A stretch of 64,000 nucleotides of DNA from UBA7657 sp049652985 (GTDB lineage: Bacteria; Pseudomonadota; Alphaproteobacteria; Micavibrionales; Micavibrionaceae), in assembly GCA_049652985.1 (NCBI GenBank), contig JBASFK010000001.1, positions 124,001 through 188,000 of the forward strand. The letters are read 5' to 3'. The translations under genes were made by a program, and so were the position numbers. Each line of letters begins with the position of its first letter. Position 1 is the stretch's first letter. The notes beneath the pieces were generated by a model. It ran no database searches. It saw nothing but the letters and a program-made list of their open reading frames with translations, and was not told where the DNA came from. Shown piece by piece: positions 1 to 9,085 of this stretch.

Positions 1-810
1 GACAATCTCGCGAAATTAAAAACACGCGGCTTCAAATTCACCGGCCCGGTCGAGGGCGACATGGCCTGCAATGAATTCGGCATGGGCCGCATGAACGAGC
101 CGGAGGAAATCCTCCGCGATATTTTCGCATTTTTTTTTGAACAACCCCTGAGCGGCAAAACCGCCATCGTCACCTCCGGCCCAACCTTTGAACCCATCGA
201 TCCCGTGCGCTTCATCGGCAACCGCTCAAGCGGAAAACAGGGCCACGCCATTGCGCAGGCGCTTGTTGAATCCGGCGCATCCGTTACGCTCATCTCCGGT
301 CCCGTGAATGAAAAACCGCCCGCAGGTGTGAAACTCATCGAAATCGAAACCGCCGCCGAAATGCTGGCCGCCACGGAAAAAACCCTGCCCGCTGACATCT
401 TCATCGCCGCCGCCGCCGTGAGCGACTGGTCGCCCGCCCCGTCCGCGCAGAAAATAAAAAAGCAGCCCGGGAAAACACCAGCACTTAACCTTCGCGAAAA
501 CGCCGACATTCTCAAAACGGTCGCAAACCATAAAAAACGCCCCAGCCTCGTCGTCGGCTTCGCGGCGGAAACCGAAAACCTTCTCGAAAACGCTAAATCC
601 AAGCTGAAATCCAAGAACTGCGACTGGATTTTGGCGAATAACGTCTCCGAAAACCTGTTCGGCGGTGATGAGAATCAGATATATCTGGTGACACCATCAT
701 CGACTGATAAATGGGAAAAACAGGGCAAGCGCGCCATTGCGCAAAAGCTTGCCGCAAAAATCGGGGAGCACTTCGCCAATGTTCGGACAATCAAGGAAGC
801 AGCAGAATAA
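1..810 (+). CDS. coaBC: CoaBC, C-terminal part (cut by window start)
   Basis: This bifunctional enzyme of coenzyme A synthesis joins cysteine to 4'-phosphopantothenate (CoaB) and decarboxylates the product (CoaC). The reading frame is open from base 1, so the 5' end lies outside the window; 269 codons are visible. The end of the flavin-dependent CoaC domain is seen as ACNEFGMGRM, whose Cys (visible residue 23) is the family's catalytic cysteine. The CoaB domain follows, with TSGPTFEPIDPVRF and NRSSGKQG for nucleotide and substrate binding. The end overlaps the start of dut by 32 bases, and coaBC-dut is a common bacterial pairing. Identification is secure. Confidence 0.95.
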   Translation, partial: DNLAKLKTRGFKFTGPVEGDMACNEFGMGRMNEPEEILRDIFAFFFEQPLSGKTAIVTSGPTFEPIDPVRFIGNRSSGKQGHAIAQALVESGASVTLISGPVNEKPPAGVKLIEIETAAEMLAATEKTLPADIFIAAAAVSDWSPAPSAQKIKKQPGKTPALNLRENADILKTVANHKKRPSLVVGFAAETENLLENAKSKLKSKNCDWILANNVSENLFGGDENQIYLVTPSSTDKWEKQGKRAIAQKLAAKIGEHFANVRTIKEAAE

Positions 811-1255
811 TCTCACCATCGGCATGCAGGTCCTGCCGCACGCGCAAAATCTTTCGCTCCCCTCTTACGCCACCGAACAATCCGCAGGCATGGACCTCTC
901 CGCCGCCATCGACGGCCAGGTGCAACTCGCCCCCGGCCAGCGCGCGCTCGTCCCCACCGGCATCGCCATCGCCCTGCCGCCCGGCTATGAGGCGCAAATC
1001 CGCCCGCGCTCCGGCCTCGCCGCAAAAAACGGCGTCACGGTTCTCAACACGCCCGGCACCATCGACGCCGATTACCGCGGCGAAATCAAAGTCATCCTCA
1101 TCAATCATGGCCAGGAAACATTCACCATCGAACGCGGCATGCGCATCGCGCAGATGATCGTCGCGCGTCATGAACGCGCCACATGGGACATCATCGATTT
1201 TCTGGATGAAACCGCGCGCGGCAGCGGCGGCTTCGGCTCAACAGGAACGTCTTGA
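779..1255 (+). CDS. dut: dUTP diphosphatase
   Basis: The enzyme hydrolyses dUTP to dUMP and pyrophosphate, which keeps uracil out of DNA and feeds thymidylate synthesis. All five trimeric dUTPase motifs are present in 158 residues: AGMDL (36-40), RPRSGLA (75-81), NTPGTIDADYRGEI (90-103), RGMRIAQMI (119-127) and the Gly-rich tail RGSGGFGSTG (147-156). The ATG at 779 was chosen because GGGGAG lies about 10 bases upstream, inside coaBC. A longer start at 737 and a shorter one at 824 are possible. It is probably translationally coupled to coaBC. Confidence 0.95.
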   Translation: MFGQSRKQQNNLTIGMQVLPHAQNLSLPSYATEQSAGMDLSAAIDGQVQLAPGQRALVPTGIAIALPPGYEAQIRPRSGLAAKNGVTVLNTPGTIDADYRGEIKVILINHGQETFTIERGMRIAQMIVARHERATWDIIDFLDETARGSGGFGSTGTS

Positions 1256-1276
1256 GTTATTTCTTCCTGCCTGTGA

Positions 1277-1582
1277 TTAAACGAGATCAGGCGCAGGACT
1301 TAAGGGGCGGATTTTAACTGCCACGCATCCCGCTGTGTCGTCTTGCACACAATCGAATTCGACCTCTTGGCCCAGGTTTCTTTCTGCGCTCTTTTCTAAA
1401 AATAACGGCACATTTGGGCTCAAGGCATATGGATCGCCTGCCTCTTTTTGAATTTCAATACTATATCGGGACATGCCCATACTCTCATCCATCTTACGGA
1501 CGGTCTCAATGACGCTCTCTCCGGCGCCTCCACGAATGGCGATTGCAAACTTGTCTCTGATTATGCCTTTAGCGGTCCACAT
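1277..1582 (-). CDS. hypothetical protein (101 aa)
   Basis: I do not recognise this protein. It is small and soluble, with mixed charge, no signal peptide and no membrane segment. It lies 50 bases downstream of another small unknown gene on the same strand, so the two may form a short operon that converges on dut. An AGAGGG stretch precedes the ATG. A 12-codon frame begins 26 bases upstream and overlaps this start, which could be chance. Conservation in relatives would be needed to prove it is a gene. Confidence 0.55.
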   Translation of the reverse strand: MWTAKGIIRDKFAIAIRGGAGESVIETVRKMDESMGMSRYSIEIQKEAGDPYALSPNVPLFLEKSAERNLGQEVEFDCVQDDTAGCVAVKIRPLSPAPDLV

Positions 1583-1632
1583 GCTTCACCCTCTTGCGTT
1601 TCGTCATATCAAATCTCCTTACTCAAATCCGT

Positions 1633-1947
1633 TTACAAAACCGGCGGGTTAAACGCGGCGACAGCATATTTGTGCCCGCCTTTTTCCCATAGCGTGAGTG
1701 AACATGTAACAAAATTATTTTCAGAGCTTCCGAGCTTTTGAGCTTCAGGTTCCAGTTCCAGGGAAACGGGCACGGACTTAATAAAACCATCCACCCCTGC
1801 ATCAATGGCATCTGTGAACTCCACGATCAGGTTCGATAATCCAGCCTGGTGATTTTCTTCAATCCTTTTTTCAACAAGCTTCCGGAGGGATCTGTCCTTC
1901 CGCAAATTATAAAGCGTATTCCTTACAGTCCCCGTGCCTATTAGCAT
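1633..1947 (-). CDS. hypothetical protein (104 aa)
   Basis: I do not recognise this protein. The N-terminal half is rich in Arg, Lys and Glu and probably helical (around RNTLYNLRKDRSLRKLVEKR). The C-terminal half looks like alternating strands, with a pattern ending in KYAVAAFNPPVL. No signal peptide or membrane segment is visible. The ATG at 1947 was preferred over one at 1980 because GGAG sits 8 bases upstream of it. It is read leftward, divergently from mutS, and precedes the 101-residue unknown gene. Confidence 0.55.
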   Translation of the reverse strand: MLIGTGTVRNTLYNLRKDRSLRKLVEKRIEENHQAGLSNLIVEFTDAIDAGVDGFIKSVPVSLELEPEAQKLGSSENNFVTCSLTLWEKGGHKYAVAAFNPPVL

Positions 1948-2077
1948 GTTAAATCTCCAAAGCTCGCTCCATCGTGACAACAGTCGAAAAATATTATGTT
2001 TTATGTCAAAGTCTTTTAATGCCGTCTTATGAAAAAATCAAGTTTTTCTTTCCCCGCGAATCCCTTATGACTAAACC

Positions 2078-4753
2078 ATGGGAAATGCAGCATTAAAGAC
2101 CCCACCAAGAACCGCCGACGACTTCCTCGCCGACGGCCACACGCCTGTCATGGCGCAATACCACGCGCTCAAGGAACGCCACCCCGGCGCCCTGCTTTTC
2201 TACCGCATGGGCGACTTTTACGAGCTCTTTTACGACGACGCGGTGCGCGCCTCCGAAACGCTCGACATCACTCTCACCAAACGCGGCAAGGCCGGCGGCG
2301 ATGACATCCCCATGTGCGGCGTGCCGTTCCATTCCTATGAACCATATCTCGCGAAACTTATCCGCGCCGGGTTTAAGGTCGCGATCTGCGAGCAGACCGA
2401 AACGCCGGACGAAGCCAAAGAACGCGCAAAACGCGAAGGCCGGCCCGCTTCTAAAGCCATGCTCAACCGCGACGTCGTCCGCATCGTCACGCAGGGCACA
2501 CTCACCGAAGACACGTTATTAGAGGCGCGCGAAAATAATTACCTCGCCGCCCTCGCCGAAACCGGCGGCCAGTTCGGACTCTCCTGGCTCGACCTCTCCA
2601 CAGGCGCATTCCGCGTTCAGGCGTTGAAGAAAAACGAAATCCTCACCGCCATCGAGCGCATCAACCCCGGCGAGATCGTCGTCTCGGAAAAATCCGACCT
2701 GCGGAACGAAAAAACCACCGTGCAGCCCGCCTCGTTGTTCGACAGCGAAAACGCGCGGCTGCGCCTTGAAAAACTCTTCGGCGTCGGCACGCTGGAATCC
2801 TTTGGCGGCTTTTCCCGCGCCGAAATCGCCGCCGCGGGCGTCCTCATCGATTACGTCGAGCGCACGCAGGTCGGTAAAATCCCCTATTTGCAAAAGCCGC
2901 AGCAAATCGCCTCCGGGGCCAATCTTGAAATCGACGCCGCCACCCGCCGCAACCTTGAGCTCACGCAAACCCTCACCGGCGAACGACGCGGCTCGCTTCT
3001 CGAAACTATAGACCGCACGCTCACCGGACCCGGCGCGCGCCTGTTGCAATCCTGTATCTCCGCGCCGCTGACCGACCCCGCCGAAATCAACCGCCGCCTC
3101 GACCGCGTCGGCGTATTCGTGAACAACAAAAATCTGCGCGACGATATCCGCGCCTCGCTCAAACAACTTCCCGACATGGAACGCGCCCTCGCCCGCCTGA
3201 ATTTAGGTCGCGGCGGACCGCGCGATCTCATCATGGTCCGCGAAGGATTGAAGCAATCCGACATTATCCGCTCTCTCCTGCAAACCAGCCCGCAGGAACC
3301 GCTCAAAGCCCTCGTCAAAATTCTTTCCGTCTCGCCCGAAATCGCGCGGCTTCAGGATATTCTCAAACAAGCGCTCATCGATGAGCCACCCGCCCTCGCC
3401 CGCGACGGCGGCTTCATCGCGCCCGGTTACCACGCCCGCCTCGACGAACTCAAAATGCTCCGCGACGACGCCCGCCGCCTCATCGCCACGCTGCAGGGAA
3501 AATACGCCGACGACACCAGCATCGCCGCCCTGAAAATAAAATTCAACAACGTCCTCGGCTATTTCATCGAGGTCTCCCCCAAACATGCCGACTCGATGAT
3601 GGTCAAAGACCCCGGTGGCACCAATCCTTACGTCCACCGCCAGACCATGGCCGGGGCCGTCCGCTTCACCACCCCCGAACTGGCCGAGCTTGAACGCGAC
3701 ATCACCTCTGCCGCCGAGAAAGCCCTCGCCCTTGAGCTCGAGATGCTCGCGCAACTTGTGGCTGAAACCTCCGCCTGCTCGGAAGCAATCATCGCCCGCG
3801 CCGCCGCCCTCGCGAGCCTCGATATGGCCGCTGCCCTCGCCGATCTCGCCGCCGACCGCAACTACACGCGCCCCGTTCTCGACAATTCACTTAACTTCGA
3901 AATTAAATCTGCACGCCATCCCGTTGTCGAAGCTGCATTAAAACGCAACAGTGAAACCTTCGTCCCAAACGATTCCGACTTAAACCAGCATCAGAGGCTC
4001 TGGCTGCTCACCGGCCCGAATATGGCCGGTAAATCAACATACTTACGCCAGAATGCTCTTATAGTAGTTCTGGCGCAGGCCGGGTCATACGTCCCCGCCG
4101 AATCCGCTCATATCGGCATCGTCGACCGGCTCTTCTCCCGCGTCGGCGCCTCCGACGACCTCGCCCGTGGCCGCTCGACCTTCATGGTTGAAATGGTCGA
4201 AACCGCCGCCATCCTGAATCAGGCCACCCAGCGCTCACTGGTCATCCTCGACGAAATCGGCCGCGGCACCGCCACTTTTGACGGCCTCTCCATCGCCTGG
4301 GCCTGCGTCGAGCATCTCCACGAAATTAATAAATGCCGCGGCCTCTTCGCCACCCATTACCACGAGCTCGCCTCGCTCACCTCGAAACTCCCCGCCCTCT
4401 CCCCGCACTCGATGCAGGTCAAGGAATGGAAAGGCGACATCATCTTCCTGCATTCCGTCGCTCCCGGCAGCGCTGATCGCTCCTACGGCATCCATGTCGG
4501 CAAACTCGCCGGCCTCCCGGAATCCGTTATTCAAAGAGCGCAGGAAGTCCTGACCCTCCTCCAGTCCGGCGAACAATCCGGCACGCTCGCTCGGCTCGCC
4601 GATGATCTTCCCCTCTTCACCGCCGCGCCCAAAGCGCAGGCCAAGCAATCCCCGCTCGAGGAAAAAATAAATTCCATCGATGTCGACGCGCTTTCTCCGA
4701 AAGAAGCGTTAGATATCCTGTATGAACTCAAAACCCTTGCCGAAAATGATTAA
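2078..4753 (+). CDS. mutS: DNA mismatch repair protein MutS
   Basis: MutS recognises mispaired and slipped bases and, with ATP, recruits MutL to start strand-directed repair. The 891-residue length is normal. The mismatch-reading Phe-x-Glu motif is in GDFYELF (45-51). The clamp and lever regions follow. The ATPase domain has Walker A TGPNMAGKST (about 644-653) and Walker B with D-loop DEIGRGTATFDG (about 724-735), then the ATHYHEL switch. A C-terminal tail beyond residue 800 fits the dimer/tetramer helices. The stop overlaps the start of the following cysteine-synthase-family gene by 8 bases. No mutL is in the window. Confidence 0.98.
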   Translation: MGNAALKTPPRTADDFLADGHTPVMAQYHALKERHPGALLFYRMGDFYELFYDDAVRASETLDITLTKRGKAGGDDIPMCGVPFHSYEPYLAKLIRAGFKVAICEQTETPDEAKERAKREGRPASKAMLNRDVVRIVTQGTLTEDTLLEARENNYLAALAETGGQFGLSWLDLSTGAFRVQALKKNEILTAIERINPGEIVVSEKSDLRNEKTTVQPASLFDSENARLRLEKLFGVGTLESFGGFSRAEIAAAGVLIDYVERTQVGKIPYLQKPQQIASGANLEIDAATRRNLELTQTLTGERRGSLLETIDRTLTGPGARLLQSCISAPLTDPAEINRRLDRVGVFVNNKNLRDDIRASLKQLPDMERALARLNLGRGGPRDLIMVREGLKQSDIIRSLLQTSPQEPLKALVKILSVSPEIARLQDILKQALIDEPPALARDGGFIAPGYHARLDELKMLRDDARRLIATLQGKYADDTSIAALKIKFNNVLGYFIEVSPKHADSMMVKDPGGTNPYVHRQTMAGAVRFTTPELAELERDITSAAEKALALELEMLAQLVAETSACSEAIIARAAALASLDMAAALADLAADRNYTRPVLDNSLNFEIKSARHPVVEAALKRNSETFVPNDSDLNQHQRLWLLTGPNMAGKSTYLRQNALIVVLAQAGSYVPAESAHIGIVDRLFSRVGASDDLARGRSTFMVEMVETAAILNQATQRSLVILDEIGRGTATFDGLSIAWACVEHLHEINKCRGLFATHYHELASLTSKLPALSPHSMQVKEWKGDIIFLHSVAPGSADRSYGIHVGKLAGLPESVIQRAQEVLTLLQSGEQSGTLARLADDLPLFTAAPKAQAKQSPLEEKINSIDVDALSPKEALDILYELKTLAEND

Positions 4754-5648
4754 ATCCATCCTCGAAAATATCGGCAACACGCCGCTGATCGAGCTTGAGC
4801 CCGGCATCTATGCCAAGTGCGAATATTTCAACCCCTCCGGCTCGATCAAGGCGCGCATGGCGCTCTACATGGTCGAGCGCGCGGAGCGCGAAGGCCTCCT
4901 CAAACCCGGCGACACCATCGTTGAATCCACGTCCGGCAACACCGGCAACGCGCTCTCCATGATCGCCGCCGTGAAAGGCTACAAAATGGTCGTCGTCATT
5001 CCGCGCGGCTACAGCAATGAACGCACGCAGATCTCGCGCGGCTTCGGCGCCGAAGTCCGCTTCCTCGGCGATTTCCAGGTCAACGAGGCCCGTGACGAAG
5101 CAATCAAACTCGGGCAGCAGGACGGCTGGTGGTGTCCGCGTCAATTCGACAATGAATGGAACGTCGAGGAAAACCGCGAATGGCTCGCCAAGGAAATCAT
5201 CGAACAGCTTCCGAAAGGTTTAAAAATCGACGCCATCGTCCAGGGCGTCGGCACCGCCGGGACTCTCATCGGCCTCGCGCAGGGCCTGCGCCGCGATCAC
5301 AACCCGGATTTGAAAGCCTTCGCGATGGAGCCATCCGAATCCGAAACGCTGCAATGCTGCATCGTCTGCAAACATAAAATCGAGGGCATCTCCGACGGCT
5401 TCATCCCCACCATCTACGAACGCCACCGCGCCCAGGTCACCGGTGTCATCTCCGTCGACAGCACCACCGCGATCGAAGAAGCCAGAAAAATGGCGCGGGA
5501 AAAGGGCCTGTTCGTCGGACCCTCCTCCGGCGGCAATTACTGGGCCGCGCGCCAAGTCAAAAAGAAACACCCCGAAATCAAAAACATCCTCACCCTGCTC
5601 TGCGACAGCGGTGAAAAATATTTGTCTATGATGCAGAATTTAGTCTGA
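4746..5648 (+). CDS. cysteine synthase family PLP enzyme (paralogue 1)
   Basis: This is a fold-type II PLP enzyme of the O-acetylserine sulfhydrylase / cystathionine beta-synthase family, 300 residues long. The Schiff-base lysine is K35 in PSGSIKARM. The substrate loop is STSGNTG (61-67), the phosphate loop is GVGTAGT, and GPSSGGN is near the C-terminus. Substrate cannot be fixed from sequence: IKAR replaces the usual VKDR, and the CysK C-terminal lid differs. The ATG at 4746 overlaps the mutS stop; an upstream ATG at 4722 is also in frame. It is the first of three family members within 12.5 kb. Confidence 0.85.
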   Translation: MIKSILENIGNTPLIELEPGIYAKCEYFNPSGSIKARMALYMVERAEREGLLKPGDTIVESTSGNTGNALSMIAAVKGYKMVVVIPRGYSNERTQISRGFGAEVRFLGDFQVNEARDEAIKLGQQDGWWCPRQFDNEWNVEENREWLAKEIIEQLPKGLKIDAIVQGVGTAGTLIGLAQGLRRDHNPDLKAFAMEPSESETLQCCIVCKHKIEGISDGFIPTIYERHRAQVTGVISVDSTTAIEEARKMAREKGLFVGPSSGGNYWAARQVKKKHPEIKNILTLLCDSGEKYLSMMQNLV

Positions 5649-5846
5649 CAGCATCCCGAGCGCGCCCTGCCGCTCGCTGGATTTGAGTCGCAGGAACGCC
5701 GCCCGCGCATCCTTGATATCCTTCTCCGTCCCGCTCTCCGCCGCCTTGCGCAGCGCCAGCACCGTCGGGTGGTCGGGTTTCGTGATGAACGCCAGCGCCC
5801 CGGCGAGCTTGCCCATCGTTTCGCGGTCGATTTTTAACTCGGACAT
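5640..5846 (-). CDS. hypothetical protein (68 aa)
   Basis: I do not recognise this small, charged and probably helical protein. It has no signal peptide, membrane segment or cysteine. The 3' end overlaps the end of the PLP enzyme gene on the other strand by 9 bases, a tail-to-tail arrangement. A purine-rich GGAAAGAG stretch lies upstream of the ATG. The composition (Lys/Asp/Glu/Ala) looks like a real protein rather than an antisense shadow, since most of the frame lies outside the neighbouring gene. Confidence 0.6.
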   Translation of the reverse strand: MSELKIDRETMGKLAGALAFITKPDHPTVLALRKAAESGTEKDIKDARAAFLRLKSSERQGALGMLSD

Positions 5847-5986
5847 GAAAACACTCTTTCCTGGATGATTAAGCCCTGACTATATCAAGATTAAAATCCC
5901 ATTGGGAACTATTATCGGCTTTTTTTCGTTGATCATGCGCAGGTCTCTGTCCCTGTTCGGTTCAACAATTTATTCGGAGACTATTC

Positions 5987-6604
5987 ATGAAAAAAACCCT
6001 TCTTCTGGCCGGAGCGGCCCTGTTCGCCTCCGCCCTTCCTCTTGCATCCGCCAACGCTGAAACCTACCGCGATAACGGCCTCACGCAAAACACTGGCGTC
6101 TATGTCGGCGGCTTCGGCGGCTATGGCTGGACCGACGCCGACGTCGGCGCCACGGATGCCGACATCAACGGCGCCGATCTCGGCGTATTCATCGGCTACC
6201 AGCTCGATGCCTTTCTCGACCGCACGCTCGGCATCGGCATGAATGGCGCGCTCGAAGCGCACTACGCCTGGTCGAACGCCGACGAATCCAGCGGCGCAGG
6301 CAACACGGAAAAAGACGATGAATGGGGCGTCAGCTTCCGTCCCGGTTTCTCGTTCTTCAACTACGAACCACTCGGCATCAGGCCCTACGGCATCATCGGC
6401 TACCGCAACGCCGAATTCGACAGCACCGTCGCCGGCGCCGGCCAGGAAAATCTCGACGGCTTCGAACTCGGCATTGGCACCGAGCTGATCGCCTACGGCA
6501 ATTACGGCGTCCGCCTCGATTACAGCCACGTCTTCTACGGCGAAGAAAACGGCATCGACGCTGACGAAAACGACCTCCGCCTCGGCGTCGCCTATCACTT
6601 CTAG
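5987..6604 (+). CDS. outer-membrane beta-barrel protein
   Basis: This is a small barrel of the OmpA/opacity (porin-like) type, 205 residues. It has a clear Sec signal peptide ending ASANA (about residue 24), Gly/aromatic-rich alternating strands such as YVGGFGGYGWTD, and Asp-rich turns. It ends in aromatic YHF, the usual beta-signal for BAM-mediated insertion. No peptidoglycan-binding OmpA C-domain is present, so it is a bare 8-strand-type barrel. GGAG precedes the ATG, and an intrinsic terminator follows 22 bases after the stop, so it is probably monocistronic. Ligand or function is not evident. Confidence 0.85.
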   Translation: MKKTLLLAGAALFASALPLASANAETYRDNGLTQNTGVYVGGFGGYGWTDADVGATDADINGADLGVFIGYQLDAFLDRTLGIGMNGALEAHYAWSNADESSGAGNTEKDDEWGVSFRPGFSFFNYEPLGIRPYGIIGYRNAEFDSTVAGAGQENLDGFELGIGTELIAYGNYGVRLDYSHVFYGEENGIDADENDLRLGVAYHF

Positions 6605-6625
6605 GACGACACAAAACAAAATAAA

Positions 6626-6653
6626 ACAGGGCCCGCGAAGGCCCTGTTTTTTT
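6626..6653 (+). terminator. intrinsic terminator of the barrel gene
   Basis: An 8-bp perfect stem ACAGGGCC/GGCCCTGT with loop CGCGAA is followed by a run of T. It lies 21 bases after the stop of the outer-membrane barrel gene. Upstream A residues could extend pairing with the T run and may also end transcription coming from the opposite strand (6669-7031). Confidence 0.9.
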
Positions 6654-6668
6654 CGGAGTATTTAAAAT

Positions 6669-7031
6669 CTATCCCTGCGCCACGGCATTGACGAAATACT
6701 CGCGCCCCAGCGGCATCGCCACCGGCTCGATATTCGCAATCACGCGGTTGATGAAATTCTCGCTGATGCCGAATTCGATCCCGTGCTTGGCCAGCAGGTA
6801 ATCCAGCGTTGCCTGCGAAGGCTCCGTGCCCCAACCGCGCAGAAGCTCGAACCCGTAAGCCGCAAAATTCGCGCCCTCACCGGGAATATAACGCTTCTTG
6901 AAATGGCGGTAATTCTGCGGCTCGATGGCGACAAAGGCGTGAAAATCGCGCCCCTGCTCCTTACCGTGACACAGCGCCACGATCGAAAAACCGTGAGCTG
7001 AAAACTTAAAACATCCTAAACCTTTCAACAT
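6669..7031 (-). CDS. hypothetical protein (120 aa)
   Basis: I do not recognise this protein. It has no signal peptide or membrane segment, and contains hydrophobic strands alternating with acidic and aromatic residues (for example HAFVAIEPQNYRHFKKRY). GGAGAG lies 7 bases before the ATG, a good ribosome site, which supports it as a real gene. It is transcribed leftward toward the barrel gene's terminator, which may serve both strands. Confidence 0.65.
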   Translation of the reverse strand: MLKGLGCFKFSAHGFSIVALCHGKEQGRDFHAFVAIEPQNYRHFKKRYIPGEGANFAAYGFELLRGWGTEPSQATLDYLLAKHGIEFGISENFINRVIANIEPVAMPLGREYFVNAVAQG

Positions 7032-7143
7032 TTTTTACTCTCCGTTGGTTGGTGATACTTCGGGAGTTTATTTTGCATAATACATGCCAGAATGCTGCCC
7101 GTTAAATCATTGTAATCGCTTGAATAATCTGTAATTCTAATGG

Positions 7144-7177
7144 GGGCTGACAGCCCTTTTTTGCCACCCGGCAAAAA
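7144..7177 (+). promoter_or_regulatory. two tandem hairpins sharing a T tract, upstream of methyltransferase
   Basis: A 5-bp hairpin GGGCT/AGCCC is followed by six T (7157-7162). Most of that T tract is also the 5' arm of a perfect 8-bp hairpin TTTTTGCC/GGCAAAAA (7158-7177). The pair sits 33 bases before the methyltransferase start with no gene ending just upstream. It has the look of an attenuator-like leader, but nothing else supports that reading. Confidence 0.35.
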
Positions 7178-7209
7178 CGGCCTGCCTGCCCCGCCGGAGC
7201 ACGATTATT

Positions 7210-8361
7210 ATGAGCCTAAAGGATTTCCTGCCCGCCTTCGAAACCAGCCTCAGCGACGGCAGCTTCGTCAAAATTTCGCTGGGCAGCTACCGCGGCGCCG
7301 AACCGTTCCTGAAAAACCTTCACGCGCGCAAGATCGTCGTCAAGGACGAGGAAAAACTCAGCCTCACCTATCATTACAAAACCCGCGACATCGTCAAAAA
7401 CTATGCGCCGGACGAAGCCATCCAGAAAATCGGCGCGGCGCTGAATCACGGCTTTGGCACCGCCACGCTGCTGACCACGAAATTCGACATGCAGCTCGAA
7501 CGCGGCAAAATCACCAAAACGCCGCCTACCCATGCCGAGGCCCCGCCCCTCGAACACGACCGCAAGAAAAAACGCCTCGTCACGACCGAGGGGAAATTTT
7601 ACCTCTACGCGCTGAATGTCACGGATGACAAGGGCATCGTCCTCAAAAACGCGCAGGACAAATACCGCCAGATCGACAAATATGTCGAAATCCTCGGCGG
7701 TCTGCTTGAGAAATTCCCGAAGGGCACACTGCACCGCGTCGTCGACATGGGCGCGGGCAAGGGCTATCTCACCTTCGCGCTCTACGATTACCTCGCGAAC
7801 ACGCTCAATCTGAAAACAAAAGTCATTGGCGTCGAGATGCGCCCCGACCTCGTCCAGCTCTGCAACGGCATCGCCCGCGATTCCGGCTTTGATCACTTGA
7901 GTTTCGCTGACGGCGCCATCGCCTCATACGACATCGGCGAGGCGAACGCGCTCATCGCCCTCCACGCCTGCGACACCGCCACCGATGACGCGATCCATAA
8001 GGGGCTAACCGCCGGGGCCGGGCTCATCGTCGTCGCGCCTTGCTGCCACAAACAAATTCGCCGCGAAATGGAATCGTCCGAAACCGGAAACGAACTCGAT
8101 TTTCTCACCCGCCACGGCATTTTCATGGAACGCCAGGCGGAAATGGTGACCGATGGCCTCCGCGCCCTCATCCTCGAATATTTCGGCTATTCAGTGAAAG
8201 TGTTCGAATTCGTCGGCAGCGAACACACAGCCAAAAACGTCATGATCGCGGCCACAAAAACCGGCAAGCCCGGCAACCCCGCTATCCTCAAAAAAATCCG
8301 CGAGGCCAAGGATTTTTTCGGGATCAGGCAGCATTACCTGGAAAAATTGATGAAGATATAA
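7210..8361 (+). CDS. class I SAM-dependent methyltransferase (Methyltransf_32-like)
   Basis: The C-terminal two thirds form a Rossmann methyltransferase domain. The SAM-binding motif I is VVDMGAGKGYLTF (about 179-191). The acidic residue after strand 2 is in VIGVEMRPDL, and ALHACDTATDDAI followed by VAPCCHKQIR matches the cysteine-rich post-motif region of the Methyltransf_32 family (METTL25/GSTCD-like). The N-terminal 130 residues are less familiar and may recognise the substrate. Length is 383 residues. The substrate (RNA, protein or small molecule) is not known. Its 3' end converges on the AT-rich PLD-like gene. Confidence 0.8.
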   Translation: MSLKDFLPAFETSLSDGSFVKISLGSYRGAEPFLKNLHARKIVVKDEEKLSLTYHYKTRDIVKNYAPDEAIQKIGAALNHGFGTATLLTTKFDMQLERGKITKTPPTHAEAPPLEHDRKKKRLVTTEGKFYLYALNVTDDKGIVLKNAQDKYRQIDKYVEILGGLLEKFPKGTLHRVVDMGAGKGYLTFALYDYLANTLNLKTKVIGVEMRPDLVQLCNGIARDSGFDHLSFADGAIASYDIGEANALIALHACDTATDDAIHKGLTAGAGLIVVAPCCHKQIRREMESSETGNELDFLTRHGIFMERQAEMVTDGLRALILEYFGYSVKVFEFVGSEHTAKNVMIAATKTGKPGNPAILKKIREAKDFFGIRQHYLEKLMKI

Positions 8362-8366
8362 TTGGT

Positions 8367-9068
8367 TTAACTAATTTGCTCTTCTGCTTCTGTCCAAATC
8401 TTTTCGTACAGATCATGAACAGTCTTAAAAGCATCAATAACAGGCGTTAGACTTGCGGGTGCTTTCACCGCACCATCTTTAAACGATCCACCACATTGAA
8501 AACATCTCACATTATCTATAAAGACATAACGATCATGAAAATCCTTAGATTTTTTAAGAGCCGTTTTTATGCCAGTTTGCTTAACAAACATTTTGGCACT
8601 TGGTATAAGCTCCTTGATATAAGCCTCTCCTGTTAAAAGACGTACTACTACCGTTCCAGAAACATGTGGCAGATATACCTCGGCAAAATTTGCATCTAAG
8701 TAAGGATCAATAAAAAATATTTCTTTCTTTGCTTCTATTATAATCTTTCTAACCTCATTATAAAAATCAAATGGCTTGCCGGTAGGCATAACTATCCCAG
8801 CTTGCGCACTTTGTGAAACTTGTGCATTTTGCAAATCATTTTCTGCTTCATGTAGCAAAGCTGTTAACTGCACGCGAGCTCTTTGTTTTAATGGACCAAC
8901 AGGACTACCAAGGGATGAAGCTGAAGGAAAATGAAAGACTCCTCGTATCGGATCCCACGATTTTAAAATTGATTGAGCACGACCAAGCCACTGAGCATCA
9001 TCGCCAATTTTTTCCGGAATAGTTCGGATGATTTCCTGAATATCACTGAGCAATTTTGAGTTAGTCAT
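8367..9068 (-). CDS. phospholipase-D-like domain protein, AT-rich
   Basis: The protein has 233 residues. The second half looks like one half of a PLD/HKD fold: strand-turn IFFIDPYLD (117-125), then FHDRYVFID (177-185) and GGSFKD (193-198). This reads as an H-x-R(x4)D...GS-x-K variant of the HxK(x4)D...GSxN catalytic motif, with Arg in place of the usual Lys. The N-terminal 90 residues are helical and unfamiliar. Base composition is clearly more AT-rich than its neighbours. It begins 18 bases past the 3' end of tRNA-Ser, a typical integration site, so transfer is likely. Similar single-motif proteins occur as nuclease or phosphodiesterase effectors, but the role here is unproven. Confidence 0.7.
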   Translation of the reverse strand: MTNSKLLSDIQEIIRTIPEKIGDDAQWLGRAQSILKSWDPIRGVFHFPSASSLGSPVGPLKQRARVQLTALLHEAENDLQNAQVSQSAQAGIVMPTGKPFDFYNEVRKIIIEAKKEIFFIDPYLDANFAEVYLPHVSGTVVVRLLTGEAYIKELIPSAKMFVKQTGIKTALKKSKDFHDRYVFIDNVRCFQCGGSFKDGAVKAPASLTPVIDAFKTVHDLYEKIWTEAEEQIS

Positions 9069-9085
9069 GTTTCTTTACATTTGAA

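Noticed and set aside
5981..6619. Open frame antisense to the outer-membrane barrel gene
   Set aside because: The product is low-complexity Val/Ala/Asp/Glu and mirrors the sense codons. The sense protein has a signal peptide, ribosome site and terminator.
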